From Caldifarciminota bacterium (GTDB lineage Bacteria; Hydrothermota; Hydrothermia; B15-G9; WFZT01): DNA of 35,467 nt. The translations under genes and the position numbers were made by a program. The notes under the pieces are model-generated. The model had not been told where the DNA came from, searched no databases, and saw only the letters and a program-made list of their open reading frames with translations. Shown here piece by piece: positions 24,013 through 30,503 of this stretch (position 1 is the stretch's first letter; each line of letters opens with the position of its first letter). The stretch covers positions 1-35,467 of the forward strand of contig JALSOD010000190.1 in NCBI GenBank assembly GCA_026986655.1, in the 5' to 3' direction.

Positions 24013-24390
24013 CTACTCGTCCCAGAACAGCTTGGGGTTCTTCACTATTAGGAGGGGTTTTTCTTCCTCATCCTGCTTGCCGTTATCGTTGTTGCTTCTT
24101 ACGGTTGGCTTCTTTACAATCTCGACTTCTACCGCCATGTCCACTCCATCTACGAACCATCTCAGAGCTTCGTAAACCGCTTGGATGTGCTTGCATGCAT
24201 AGTACGGCTCGTCGATGTGCTTTAAGAAGTCGGGGCAGTTGCTCTGGAATCTGGAACCGTTGTACGCTACGACATATTGACTCGGCTTTCCGTTCGTGCT
24301 GTTCAGGCTCAGCACGGCGTATTTGTTCTCTCCGACCTTTGCCACAACCATCCCGTATCTCCTTTCCGAAACTCCGGCTTCGGGGGACAT
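24013..24390 (-). CDS. SWIM-type zinc-finger protein
   Basis: 125 residues. The segment SNCPDFLKHIDEPYYACKHI (50-69) is a SWIM finger with C52, C66 and H68, but the first Cys of the usual CxC is Ser50, so the zinc site is incomplete or uses another ligand. The N-terminus (GMVVAKVGENKYAVLSLN) is a beta-sheet as in other archaeal SWIM proteins of plasmids and viruses. The C-terminus is acidic and Asn-rich. No ribosome site precedes the ATG. Confidence 0.75.
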   Translation of the reverse strand: MSPEAGVSERRYGMVVAKVGENKYAVLSLNSTNGKPSQYVVAYNGSRFQSNCPDFLKHIDEPYYACKHIQAVYEALRWFVDGVDMAVEVEIVKKPTVRSNNDNGKQDEEEKPLLIVKNPKLFWDE

Positions 24391-24857
24391 AATGATCGAA
24401 AGGTCGAAGAACGAGCCAAAATTGTTTTAGCTGAAAGCTGTAAAATGTCCTTTTTTCTTTTTAAAGAAAGCTCGCCCCGATACCCGGGTTGGTTCTAAAA
24501 ACGAGTAAGTCAAAAACAGGCAATGCTCATCCTTACGTCGGTCGAGCTTTCTAATTTGATTTCTTTTGGAAAATCGCTTTCAGCGCGCTCGGAGAGCAAA
24601 ACATTTTTGTGCCTCGTTCTTCGCTCCCAGAGATGCCGAGAAACGGAGTTCGAAAGGAGATAACAAATATTAAGGCATAGAGGAGAGAGCGTCAGATAAG
24701 CACGATGAAAGCTTGGAAGTCATTTAGCGTTACGGGTTCTTACCTAACAGCCCGATGATTACTTAAGCACTTGTTAGGTAAGAGCAAGCGGTGAAGAATA
24801 GGAAAAAGCGGATCCCGGTATCGCGAGTTTAGGGTTTGTTTGAGCATTGCAGGTTTA
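24391..24857. other. 467-bp gene-free region, relatively GC-rich, with one long-spaced dyad
   Basis: No convincing frame on either strand. GC-rich patches with small palindromes occur (CCCGGG, AGCGCGCT, and GAAAGCTCG at 24466 facing CGAGCTTTC at 24543). The dyad at 24739-24782 contains a minus-strand TATA-like TTAAGTAA, so transcription toward the SWIM gene would give a leader of over 300 nt or a separate small RNA. A replication origin of an integrated plasmid is another possibility. Confidence 0.4.
24739..24782. promoter_or_regulatory. Long-spaced dyad CTTACCTAAC-N24-GTTAGGTAAG
   Basis: Perfect 10-bp arms at 24739-24748 and 24773-24782, with a 24-bp spacer that includes TTAAGTA on the minus strand. 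It lies in the gene-free region between the SWIM and DUF5658 genes. Confidence 0.75.
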
Positions 24858-25142
24858 TCAAACACTCCACTTAAAGAGAGATACGCAGACGTTAATTGCT
24901 ATACAGAGCAACCCTATGACGAACAGAGCAATCGGAATTATTTGGGATTTAGTGTCTCTGTATAAATAATAACAGAAAGCAATGATTGATATCTTAGGGA
25001 GAATTATCCCCAACTCACCGTAGCCGGCGACGAACAGATTGACAACAGGGTTTAACTCCACGCAACCACTTCTTAAATTCATAATCGTTGTAACCGTATC
25101 CCCAATTCCGTAGAAAAGTATCGCAAGGATCCAGAGCCTCAC
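24858..25142 (-). CDS. DUF5658-type small membrane protein
   Basis: 94 residues with three or four membrane segments: LWILAILFYGIGDTVTTIMN; ELNPVVNLFVAGYGELGIIL; IPIALFVIGLLCIAINVCVS. The GxGDTVTT...ELNPV pattern is that of DUF5658. Function unknown. The start overlaps the stop of the wHTH-membrane protein gene by 4 bp, so the two are co-translated. Confidence 0.75.
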   Translation of the reverse strand: MRLWILAILFYGIGDTVTTIMNLRSGCVELNPVVNLFVAGYGELGIILPKISIIAFCYYLYRDTKSQIIPIALFVIGLLCIAINVCVSLFKWSV

Positions 25143-26008
25143 AGATCCCTAACCTCTCTGAATAACATCGACCTGAAGAAGTACAGGACTATCAGGACGG
25201 AGAGAATGGAGGCGTGTTCGTATCCAGAACGAAGGGCTAAGACTATTATCGTTCCAATAACTCCGATTAAGAACAATGGAAAGAGAGTTACGCTCTCTTT
25301 TGGCAGCTTAAACCTCTCGTTCTCGAAGTTCCAATCTTGCCAGAATTCTACAAGCTTCTTATTCTTCAAAGCTTTCCTTTCGTTCTTAACTCCACAATAC
25401 AAAGCTGAGATTTTACCGAGCTTCATCAGCTCATCCAAAAATACCAAAACCTGTTTCGAGGAGTTTTCAAAGTGATTCACAGCCAGCTTAACTCTAAATT
25501 CAGCCTCCTTCAAGGCTCGGAACTTCTCGACGTTGGTTTTCAAGCCTTTCTCGTCGACTCCTGCAACTATCAAAAGAGCTTTCAGGATGTAGCTTGCGGT
25601 AGGATAATCGACGTAGACAAACGCATCGTCCATTTTCTTCTTTAGCTCGTCGGCTTCGTAGATCCTGAACGATCTTTCACCTTCGTTTTCCCTATTCTCC
25701 TCTTTCTTCTCTTCTCCCTTCTTACCTAACGTATCGGTTTTATCGCTAGCATCTGTTAGGTAAGATTTTTCCAGAGTGATATTGAGGCCGTTCAGGGCGT
25801 AGAGGATGTTCCTACCTTTGTCGGTTAGACGAACTTTTCCAACCCTCCATTCGATTAGATCGAGCTGTTTTAGATGTTCTAACCGTCTGTAGAACGTAGC
25901 CCTTGACATTCCGTTACCGTTAAAGTGTTCGTGATAAACTTCGTGAGGATTGACGTATTCTTCTCCAAAGCTTTTAAGGATCCTTAGCGATTTCTCATCG
26001 AGCTTCAT
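25139..26008 (-). CDS. Winged-helix protein with C-terminal membrane anchor
   Basis: 289 residues. Residues 1-75 are a wHTH (SRATFYRRLEHLKQLDLIEW, VGKVRLTDKGRNILYAL). Residues 80-125 are a charged linker encoded partly by a long-spaced dyad (25721-25764; SYLTDASDKTDTLGKK). Residues 130-235 are helical. Two membrane helices follow at ~242-262 and 266-284. This is the layout of a one-component membrane-bound transcription regulator. It overlaps the hydrolase gene by 14 bp upstream and DUF5658 downstream; those partners may supply its signal (inference). Confidence 0.75.
   Translation of the reverse strand: MKLDEKSLRILKSFGEEYVNPHEVYHEHFNGNGMSRATFYRRLEHLKQLDLIEWRVGKVRLTDKGRNILYALNGLNITLEKSYLTDASDKTDTLGKKGEEKKEENRENEGERSFRIYEADELKKKMDDAFVYVDYPTASYILKALLIVAGVDEKGLKTNVEKFRALKEAEFRVKLAVNHFENSSKQVLVFLDELMKLGKISALYCGVKNERKALKNKKLVEFWQDWNFENERFKLPKESVTLFPLFLIGVIGTIIVLALRSGYEHASILSVLIVLYFFRSMLFREVRDL
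25721..25764. repeat. Long-spaced dyad embedded in a coding region
   Basis: Perfect arms CTTACCTAAC (25721-25730) and GTTAGGTAAG (25755-25764) with a 24-bp spacer, inside the linker of the wHTH-membrane gene. It is read in frame as YLTDASDKTDTLGK. The related copy at 23558-23601 would read LTDGDGKTNTLGKK in the matching frame. Confidence 0.75.
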
Positions 26009-26837
26009 AGAACCACACCTTAATTCTTACATTTTCTTCGTAATCGTTTTTTAATTTTCTGTAAAGATCAAATCCCGTTCCCGTGAAATCGTGATAGCTT
26101 TCGTTTACGGAATAGCCGATGATAATCCTGTGCTTCCACATCGATCTTTTAAGACTTTTCACTTTGGTAGTAACGACATCCAGATTCCTGTCTGCATCTT
26201 CAACGTCCAGAATCTTCAGATCCAAAATCTGAGATTTCGAGATCTTCTTAAATCTGCCGTCTTGGACGATTCCTATGTTGTTTTTGCCGTCGGTCCATAC
26301 GACTTTCGCATGGCTCAGTCGGTATATCGCTCCGTTCTCAAAATATGAAAGTGAGATCGCTACACCGTTCTCAGTCGATAATCTGAACGCCTTTTCCAGT
26401 TCCGTTACAGGTTCGACGTAGCTTATCTCTACAGAGGCTAACAGGATTATACCCAACACGAAGAATTCAGCTGAAGATCCCGTCCTAAGTCTCCACGATG
26501 GTGGCGTTAAATAGTACACTGTTTCTATCGGATAAAGCAGCTTAACTCCAGAATATGTCATCATGTCTCCGAGAAGATGGCTGAAGTATGCAATTAATCC
26601 AACTATCCAGAGGCTTAGATCTATGAAAATAAGTGGGTAGGTAGCGATTAAGGCAGAGTAAAGGGTGTGGGTGTAAGTTCTGTGCTTAAGCCCTATCAGG
26701 TAATCGAAGTCCGGTAGAACTGCAAATAAAGAAGCTACAACCCAAGCCAAATGCGAAGTTAGCAGGCTTGTCAGAAAGGCTATCTCCGCTATCTTTACCA
26801 TTAATATCGCTAAGGCTACGTGAGTTATCCACTTCAC
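25995..26837 (-). CDS. YdjM-like membrane-bound metal-dependent hydrolase
   Basis: 280 residues. The metal-site pattern of PF04307 is present: H6 (ITHVALA), D43 and D45 (LPDFDYLIG), H52 and H57 (KHRTYTHTL), H87 and D91 (FSHLLGDMMTYSG). About four membrane helices cover residues 8-145. Residues 150-280 form a soluble domain not usual in the family (TENGVAISLSYFENGAIYRL onward). Family members act on an unknown membrane substrate. Overlaps the downstream regulator gene by 14 bp. Confidence 0.8.
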   Translation of the reverse strand: MKWITHVALAILMVKIAEIAFLTSLLTSHLAWVVASLFAVLPDFDYLIGLKHRTYTHTLYSALIATYPLIFIDLSLWIVGLIAYFSHLLGDMMTYSGVKLLYPIETVYYLTPPSWRLRTGSSAEFFVLGIILLASVEISYVEPVTELEKAFRLSTENGVAISLSYFENGAIYRLSHAKVVWTDGKNNIGIVQDGRFKKISKSQILDLKILDVEDADRNLDVVTTKVKSLKRSMWKHRIIIGYSVNESYHDFTGTGFDLYRKLKNDYEENVRIKVWFYEAR

Positions 26838-26855
26838 TCTACCACTCTCGGTTAA

Positions 26856-27173
26856 TCAATAACCTAAACGCTTTCTCCTCTCCTCTAATATCTCATCCAA
26901 CCCGGACAGCAGTTTTCTTATTTCCTTCTCCCTTTCCTTAGCTTTGATTTCTTCGATTTCCCATTGCAATCTTCGAATCTCGTTCCTGAGATCTTCGATT
27001 TTATCATCGATCTCTTCAGCTAGAATCTGTTTTATGGCTTTCAGAGTGTTGTAGTAATCGTATGCGGTCGCTAAACTCACTCCAAATTGCTCTGCTATCT
27101 CCACCGGACTTCTAGGATTCGCTTTTGCTATCTCTATCAGCCTCCTCAGAGCCTTGCTTCTTACACCTTTCAT
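26856..27173 (-). CDS. HTH regulator with coiled-coil tail
   Basis: 105 residues. Residues 5-48 are an HTH (ANPRSPVEIAEQFGVSLATA, YDYYNTLKAIKQI). Residues 50-105 form a long charged coiled coil (EDLRNEIRRLQWEIEEIKAK) for dimerisation. The operators at 27175-27223 begin one base upstream of its ATG, so it almost certainly represses itself. It lies 18 bp before the YdjM-like gene and probably controls that operon. Confidence 0.8.
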   Translation of the reverse strand: MKGVRSKALRRLIEIAKANPRSPVEIAEQFGVSLATAYDYYNTLKAIKQILAEEIDDKIEDLRNEIRRLQWEIEEIKAKEREKEIRKLLSGLDEILEERRKRLGY

Positions 27174-27174
27174 A

Positions 27175-27223
27175 TTCTCACATTGTGAGAATTCCCCTAA
27201 ATACTTTTCTCATATTGTGAGAA
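27175..27223. promoter_or_regulatory. Twin 17-bp operators flanking the TATA box of the HTH coiled-coil gene
   Basis: TTCTCACATTGTGAGAA (27175-27191) is a perfect dyad with one central base. TTCTCATATTGTGAGAA (27207-27223) differs at one arm position. Centres are 32 bp apart, three helical turns. The minus-strand TATA-like GTATTTAG lies between them, so occupancy of both would seal the promoter. Confidence 0.75.
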
Positions 27224-27248
27224 AAATTATAGCGAAATCCTTGCAGCT

Positions 27249-27632
27249 TCAGCTCAGGTCGATCTTCTCAAGCTTCCTCTTCTCCTTATGGATCTGTCTA
27301 AGTCTTTCTAAGATTGCTTTAGCCTTCTCCCTCTTCTCGGCCTTCATAGCATCGATCGCCTTTCCCAAATACTTCCACCTAACCTTTCCTCCCTCCCTGT
27401 AAACGATGTAATAATAGGGACCGTGTGGACACTTCCTACATCCATCCTTCCCGCATTTTACGTATTTAGCTACGATACTACCTTTCGGAAGTCCAAGACT
27501 TGATAACTCGTCCAAAAGCTTCCTCTCCTCTTCTTCCAGCTCCTTGAGCCTCTGCTTTCTCTTTTCGATCTCTTCGAGCTTCCACCTCAGCTCCTCTTCA
27601 ATCTCTTCGATCTTACCTAACTTCCTCGCCAT
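27249..27632 (-). CDS. DUF6788-type small zinc protein, copy 2
   Basis: 127 residues, colinear with the gene at 1719-2099. Charged N-terminal helices are followed by KYVKCGKDGCRKCPHGPYYY with C60, C65, C68 and H70, then the basic tail. Codons 4-7 (KLGK) are themselves part of a GTTAGGTAAG half-site. The ATG at 27632 follows GAGGTGTTAAC. It lies in front of the HTH coiled-coil gene, separated by that gene's operator. Predicted autoregulated DNA- or RNA-binding protein (inference). Confidence 0.78.
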   Translation of the reverse strand: MARKLGKIEEIEEELRWKLEEIEKRKQRLKELEEEERKLLDELSSLGLPKGSIVAKYVKCGKDGCRKCPHGPYYYIVYREGGKVRWKYLGKAIDAMKAEKREKAKAILERLRQIHKEKRKLEKIDLS

Positions 27633-27704
27633 GTTAACACCTCTTGTTAGGTAAGATGATCTTACCTAACAGCTTAACGTATTTAACCCTTTCCGTTAGG
27701 TAAG
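27612..27704. promoter_or_regulatory. Double long-spaced dyad at the DUF6788 copy 2 promoter and start codon
   Basis: Dyad A (27612-27655) spans the start codon and dyad B (27661-27704) the promoter. Each is CTTACCTAAC-N24-GTTAGGTAAG with perfect arms, and they are 5 bp apart. The minus-strand TATA-like TTAAATA (27680-27686) is in the middle of B. A protein on both dyads would cover the TATA box, transcription start, ribosome site and first codons. Confidence 0.8.
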
Positions 27705-27753
27705 ATTTTAAACAAAGCAATAACTTTTTAAAGGGTAAAAGGAAAGGAATGCT

Positions 27754-27909
27754 GTGATTGAAAAACTTAAGGGTATATTTAATTTCTTCCGCTTCAAAGA
27801 TGAAAATGAAGCAATAATAGTTGGGCTTGCAGGGAGTGAAGAAATTTTTGGAGAGGCAATAGATGTTATTTTAAAAAGAAATAAGGAAAAAATAAAGCAA
27901 AATCATTAA
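27754..27909 (+). CDS. Small hypothetical protein (51 aa)
   Basis: Starts at the GTG at 27754 with GGAAAGGA seven bases upstream. The protein is MIEKLKGIFNFFRFKDENEA, IIVGLAGSEEIFGEAIDVIL and a Lys-rich end. Charged and helical, with no recognised family. TTTTTAAAGGG upstream is a possible TATA box. It is divergent from DUF6788 copy 2, beyond the double dyad, so it may be controlled by it. Confidence 0.5.
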   Translation: MIEKLKGIFNFFRFKDENEAIIVGLAGSEEIFGEAIDVILKRNKEKIKQNH

Positions 27910-28078
27910 TCGATCCCTTTTGTAAAAGCCCTCTCAGCGGATTCTTGAGCTTTTCAAATTTCCCTTTTCCAACCCTCCTTCAGAATCTCCTGCTCAATCA
28001 AGCAACTTTTCTTACTCCCTCAGAAGCTCGATTCTGATTCAATCTCACTCTAAAGCGGATTTCTTCAACCTCTTTTAT

Positions 28079-28122
28079 CTTACCTAACAACCTAACGTAC
28101 TTAACCTTTTCTGTTAGGTAAG
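28079..28122. promoter_or_regulatory. Long-spaced dyad CTTACCTAAC-N24-GTTAGGTAAG upstream of the RelB-like gene
   Basis: Perfect arms (28079-28088, 28113-28122). The spacer resembles that at 27661-27704 (shared TAACGTA and TTAACC), with minus-strand TATA-like TTAAGTAC. The 170 bp to its left (27910-28078) hold no intact gene and may be a decayed DUF6788-type locus. To its right the antitoxin gene starts at 28178 behind its own TATATAC. Confidence 0.7.
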
Positions 28123-28177
28123 ACAACTCTGAGATAGTTCGAAGGTTTATTATATACGGTGATCTAACATCAAAACA

Positions 28178-28375
28178 ATGATAGACAACGTAACCTTAAT
28201 CAAAGACTTGAAAGAGTTAAGAGAGAAAATTCAAGAAGACTTAGAAAGACTAGATTCTATCATCGAGACGTTAGAAATAATGGCTGACGAAGATTTGATG
28301 AAATCAATTAAGAAGGGCTTAGAAGATATTGAGAAGGGCGATGTCGTCGATTTTGAAGACCTTCTGAAAGATTAA
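28178..28375 (+). CDS. RelB/Phd-like antitoxin (archaeal type), convergent with its toxin
   Basis: 65 residues. An N-terminal coiled-coil helix (LIKDLKELREKIQEDLERLD) leads to IMADEDLMKSIKKGLEDIEKGDVVDFEDL, the pattern of archaeal RelB-like antitoxins. Promoter TTATTATATAC is ~25 bp upstream, so the mRNA is nearly leaderless. The stop overlaps by 4 bp the stop of the convergent RelE-like gene, an unusual arrangement for a TA pair. Confidence 0.7.
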   Translation: MIDNVTLIKDLKELREKIQEDLERLDSIIETLEIMADEDLMKSIKKGLEDIEKGDVVDFEDLLKD

Positions 28376-28629
28376 TAAACCTCTTTTCTGTGACCTATCG
28401 AAACAAGCCAAATTATCTTGTTATTCTCGTCAACTTTGTAAATGATTCGGTATTTCCCAACTCTCAATGATCTCAATCCGGCCAAATCGTAAGATAACGG
28501 TTTACCAGCATATGGATTTTCCTTTAACTTTTCCAAAGATTTCAGAATACGCTCCTTTAGAGGTCCATCTTTCTTAGTTAGATCCTTAAACCTTTTCTTG
28601 AATTCTTTCGATGGTTTAATAGTCCACAT
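28372..28629 (-). CDS. RelE-family toxin
   Basis: 85 residues. FKKRFKDLTKKDGPLKERIL, NPYAGKPLSYDLAGLRSLRV and YRIIYKVDENNKIIWLVSIG are typical RelE/ParE-fold segments. Candidate catalytic residues are R56, R61, H80/R81 and the C-terminal Y85, as in mRNA-cleaving RelE. It has its own TATA-like ATAAATAC about 12 bp upstream of the ATG. Confidence 0.85.
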   Translation of the reverse strand: MWTIKPSKEFKKRFKDLTKKDGPLKERILKSLEKLKENPYAGKPLSYDLAGLRSLRVGKYRIIYKVDENNKIIWLVSIGHRKEVY

Positions 28630-28654
28630 GACGTATTTATGAAGTATCCAAAAA

Positions 28655-28858
28655 TTGATAAAACTTTCAAAAAATTTATTAAAATTTAAATATTATATGC
28701 TCATAACTAGTCTGAGAATGATTGAAGAACAACTCACTAGTCTTAGATATCTTTACGTTTCGGTCACCGTACACCAGAAACTGAATACCTTTTCGGCGGT
28801 AACGTTGATAAGCTTTGTGGAGGTAATGTTTGTAGGGTATGATAAAAACTTTCTTTAA
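28655..28858 (+). pseudogene. Possible PIN-domain toxin remnant
   Basis: The frame ends RYLYVSVTVHQKLNTFSAVT LISFVEVMFVGYDKNFL. The AVTL...EV.FVGYDKNF pattern is like the C-terminal motifs of VapC PIN domains (normally DAVTLAS...FVGYDKDF), but the conserved Asp is Ser and the N-terminal half is absent. Probably decayed; identification is tentative. Confidence 0.35.
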
Positions 28859-28920
28859 GGAAGGTAATTTGAAATAGGATCCGTCCGACCAGCTGTGAAG
28901 AAGAATACGGTACTGACTTT

Positions 28921-29217
28921 TTAAACATCAAACATGAACATAGATAATAAAAGTGAAAGCAAAGACATTACCACAGCCAACATTATTTTTCTGTAAATTT
29001 TAAGCCCCTTTGTGAATTCGTCAGCGTAGCTAGAAACGGATGAAACAAGCTCGATGTGCTTCATTATATTCTCAGATAAGGCCAATTCTGCCTTCGTAAA
29101 ACTGTTTATCATCTCGTTCCAATTCCTGTATACTTCCCCATATCTATCTAACCTCTGATCGAAGCGATCTAACAGTATTCTGAGATCCCTAAGACTATCG
29201 TTAATTTGAGTTAGCAA
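28921..29217 (-). CDS. Small coiled-coil protein with a C-terminal membrane anchor
   Basis: 98 residues. Residues 1-75 are helical and charged (INDSLRDLRILLDRFDQRLD; NWNEMINSFTKAELALSENI). Residues ~78-96 are a single membrane helix (IMLAVVMSLLSLLLSMFMF). No known family. It starts next to the decayed DUF6788 copy and could use its promoter. Confidence 0.55.
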   Translation of the reverse strand: MLTQINDSLRDLRILLDRFDQRLDRYGEVYRNWNEMINSFTKAELALSENIMKHIELVSSVSSYADEFTKGLKIYRKIMLAVVMSLLSLLLSMFMFDV

Positions 29218-29224
29218 AAGATTA

Positions 29225-29411
29225 CTTTAAATCTTCTAGCCTTTGAAAATTTCATTAGCGAAACGACTTTTCCCAAATACTTACCTTTAGTTTTACTACC
29301 TTCCTTGTAGCTCTAAAAGCACATCTAATAGCTTTTCTCTTTCTCTTCAAGCTCCTTTAACTTTTTCTTCCTTTTTTCAACCTCTTCAAGTGTCTTCCCC
29401 CACTCTAACAC
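29225..29411 (-). pseudogene. Decayed DUF6788 gene, copy 3
   Basis: From a GTG at 29411 the minus strand reads LEWGKTLEEVEKRKKKLKEL then EEKEKSY and a stop. Beyond a deletion of the Cys motif it continues YKEGSKTKGKYLGKVVSLMK, matching the WKEGGKTKWKYLGKEV end of copy 1. The zinc site is lost. The upstream dyads (29415-29499) are still there. Confidence 0.7.
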
Positions 29412-29414
29412 GCT

Positions 29415-29499
29415 CTTACCTAACCTCTTGCCTATTTACCACTTACGGTTTGGTAAGAATCTTACCTAATCTTGACAATAAGATTGTAAGTTTAGCAAC
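29415..29499. promoter_or_regulatory. Double long-spaced dyad of the decayed DUF6788/ATPase locus (second dyad degenerate)
   Basis: 29415-29457 is CTTACCTAAC-N23-GTTTGGTAAG. After 3 bp a second left arm CTTACCTAAT (29461-29470) faces GTTTAGCAAC (29490-29499) with a shortened 19-bp spacer. The layout and sequence match 2103-2191 almost base for base in the first dyad. Confidence 0.7.
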
Positions 29500-29550
29500 T
29501 CTCAAAAGAAGAATCCTTAGTCTTAAATAATATCCCGACGAAGGATGAAC

Positions 29551-29601
29551 ATGGAAATAATTTTCCACGACAGGGAGAATGAGATCGATGAAATCCCGTA
29601 A
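29551..29601 (+). pseudogene. Remnant of the ATPase N-terminus (paralogue of 2260-3300)
   Basis: 17 codons, MEIIFHDRENEIDEIP, then TAA, aligning with MDIVFHDREKEIEEIT of the intact ATPase. The preceding promoter CTTAAATAATATCCCGACGA is identical to that at 2221-2240. Everything after the first codons is gone. Confidence 0.7.
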
Positions 29602-29644
29602 AACTAACCTTCCCGACTGACTATATAAAGTCTAAGGCAATCTG

Positions 29645-29710
29645 TTCTTAATGAACATAATCTTATCATCTCCCTAGATCTTCTTGAAGTATTCGATCAT
29701 AAACTCCTCA
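29645..29710 (-). pseudogene. C-terminal remnant of a DUF4406-like gene
   Basis: The minus strand reads EEFMIEYFKKI, a stop, then GDDKIMFIKN. This parallels REEIEYFKKIKGEDKIRWIK at the end of the intact gene at 6676-6984. Only the tail survives. Confidence 0.5.
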
Positions 29711-29727
29711 GGAAATGGGTTAAATAG

Positions 29728-30199
29728 TTAATATACTTTCGCTTCTTCTAGGATTTCTCTAACCGATTCCACGAATTCTTTGAAATCTCTTGTAAGGTCG
29801 AGACATAGTGGTATGGTTTTAACCGGTAGTTTTATCTCTCCACTAGCGGTATCAAGGCTAAAGCGAGGTTTTCTCCAAGATCCGTTAGCTGGTAGTATAC
29901 TTTTGGTGGCTTTTCTGGCTTAACAATCCTAGTTATAGCCTTATAACTTCGTCACTTTCGTAAGCCTTTCTTCCTGGCTTTATCTCCGTGAGTAGAGCTA
30001 ACTTTGCTTCTTGGCCTGCGGAAACCCATTGTGGCTCAACTGCACCAGTTCTAATCCAAACGGATTCGTAAGGTGGTTGGACGAAGTAGCCTTCTCTAAC
30101 GAGCTTGTAGAATTCTTCGTCTGGAATCTTATCTTTCACATCTTCGAATCTTATTGCAGACCCAGGTGGTATATCGAGTATAGCATCCACATTAACCAC
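29728..30199 (-). pseudogene. Frameshifted winged-helix-like gene
   Basis: From the ATG at 30199 the frame reads MVNVDAILDIPPGSAIRFED through PQWVSAGQEAKLALLTEIKP to a stop at 29933. A shifted frame resumes with ITRIVKPEKPPKVYYQLTDL GENLALALIPLVE, a typical winged-helix strand-turn-helix end, and a third segment, IKLPVKTIPLCLDLTRDFKE, runs to 29728. At least two lesions separate a once ~155-residue protein. Family not identified. Confidence 0.5.
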
Positions 30200-30260
30200 C
30201 TCGCGCGGAAAACGGTGAGTAGGAAAAATTTATAGGAGTGGGTTTCAAAATGGTGGTGGT

Positions 30261-30503
30261 ATGGATAAGGTAGTGGTACGGGTAGATAGAAAGGGAAGAC
30301 TTGTCATTCCGAAAAAGCTGAGAGAGAAGTTGGACGTTCGTGATTACGTTGAAGTAAGCGTTGAGGGAGACAAGATAGTCATAAAGCCTATTAAATCCGT
30401 TGCCGACGAATTCTTCGGAGTTTTTAAGGTTGAGAGGTGGCCCAAGGATTTGGACGAGTTTCTAGCTAAAGAGGTGACGGAAGGATGGTTAAGAGATATG
30501 TAG
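30261..30503 (+). CDS. AbrB/SpoVT-type antitoxin (VapB-like)
   Basis: 80 residues. VVVRVDRKGRLVIPKKLREK and VSVEGDKIVIKPIKS form the AbrB fold; residues 48-80 (ADEFFGVFKVERWPKDLDEF) are the toxin-binding tail. TATA-like AAATTTATAGG is ~30 bp upstream and GGTGGTGG serves as ribosome site. Overlaps the toxin gene by 19 bp. Confidence 0.9.
   Translation: MDKVVVRVDRKGRLVIPKKLREKLDVRDYVEVSVEGDKIVIKPIKSVADEFFGVFKVERWPKDLDEFLAKEVTEGWLRDM

Noticed and set aside
24105..24392. Plus-strand Cys/Arg-rich frame over the SWIM gene
   Set aside because: Antisense shadow with no ribosome site and no family resemblance.
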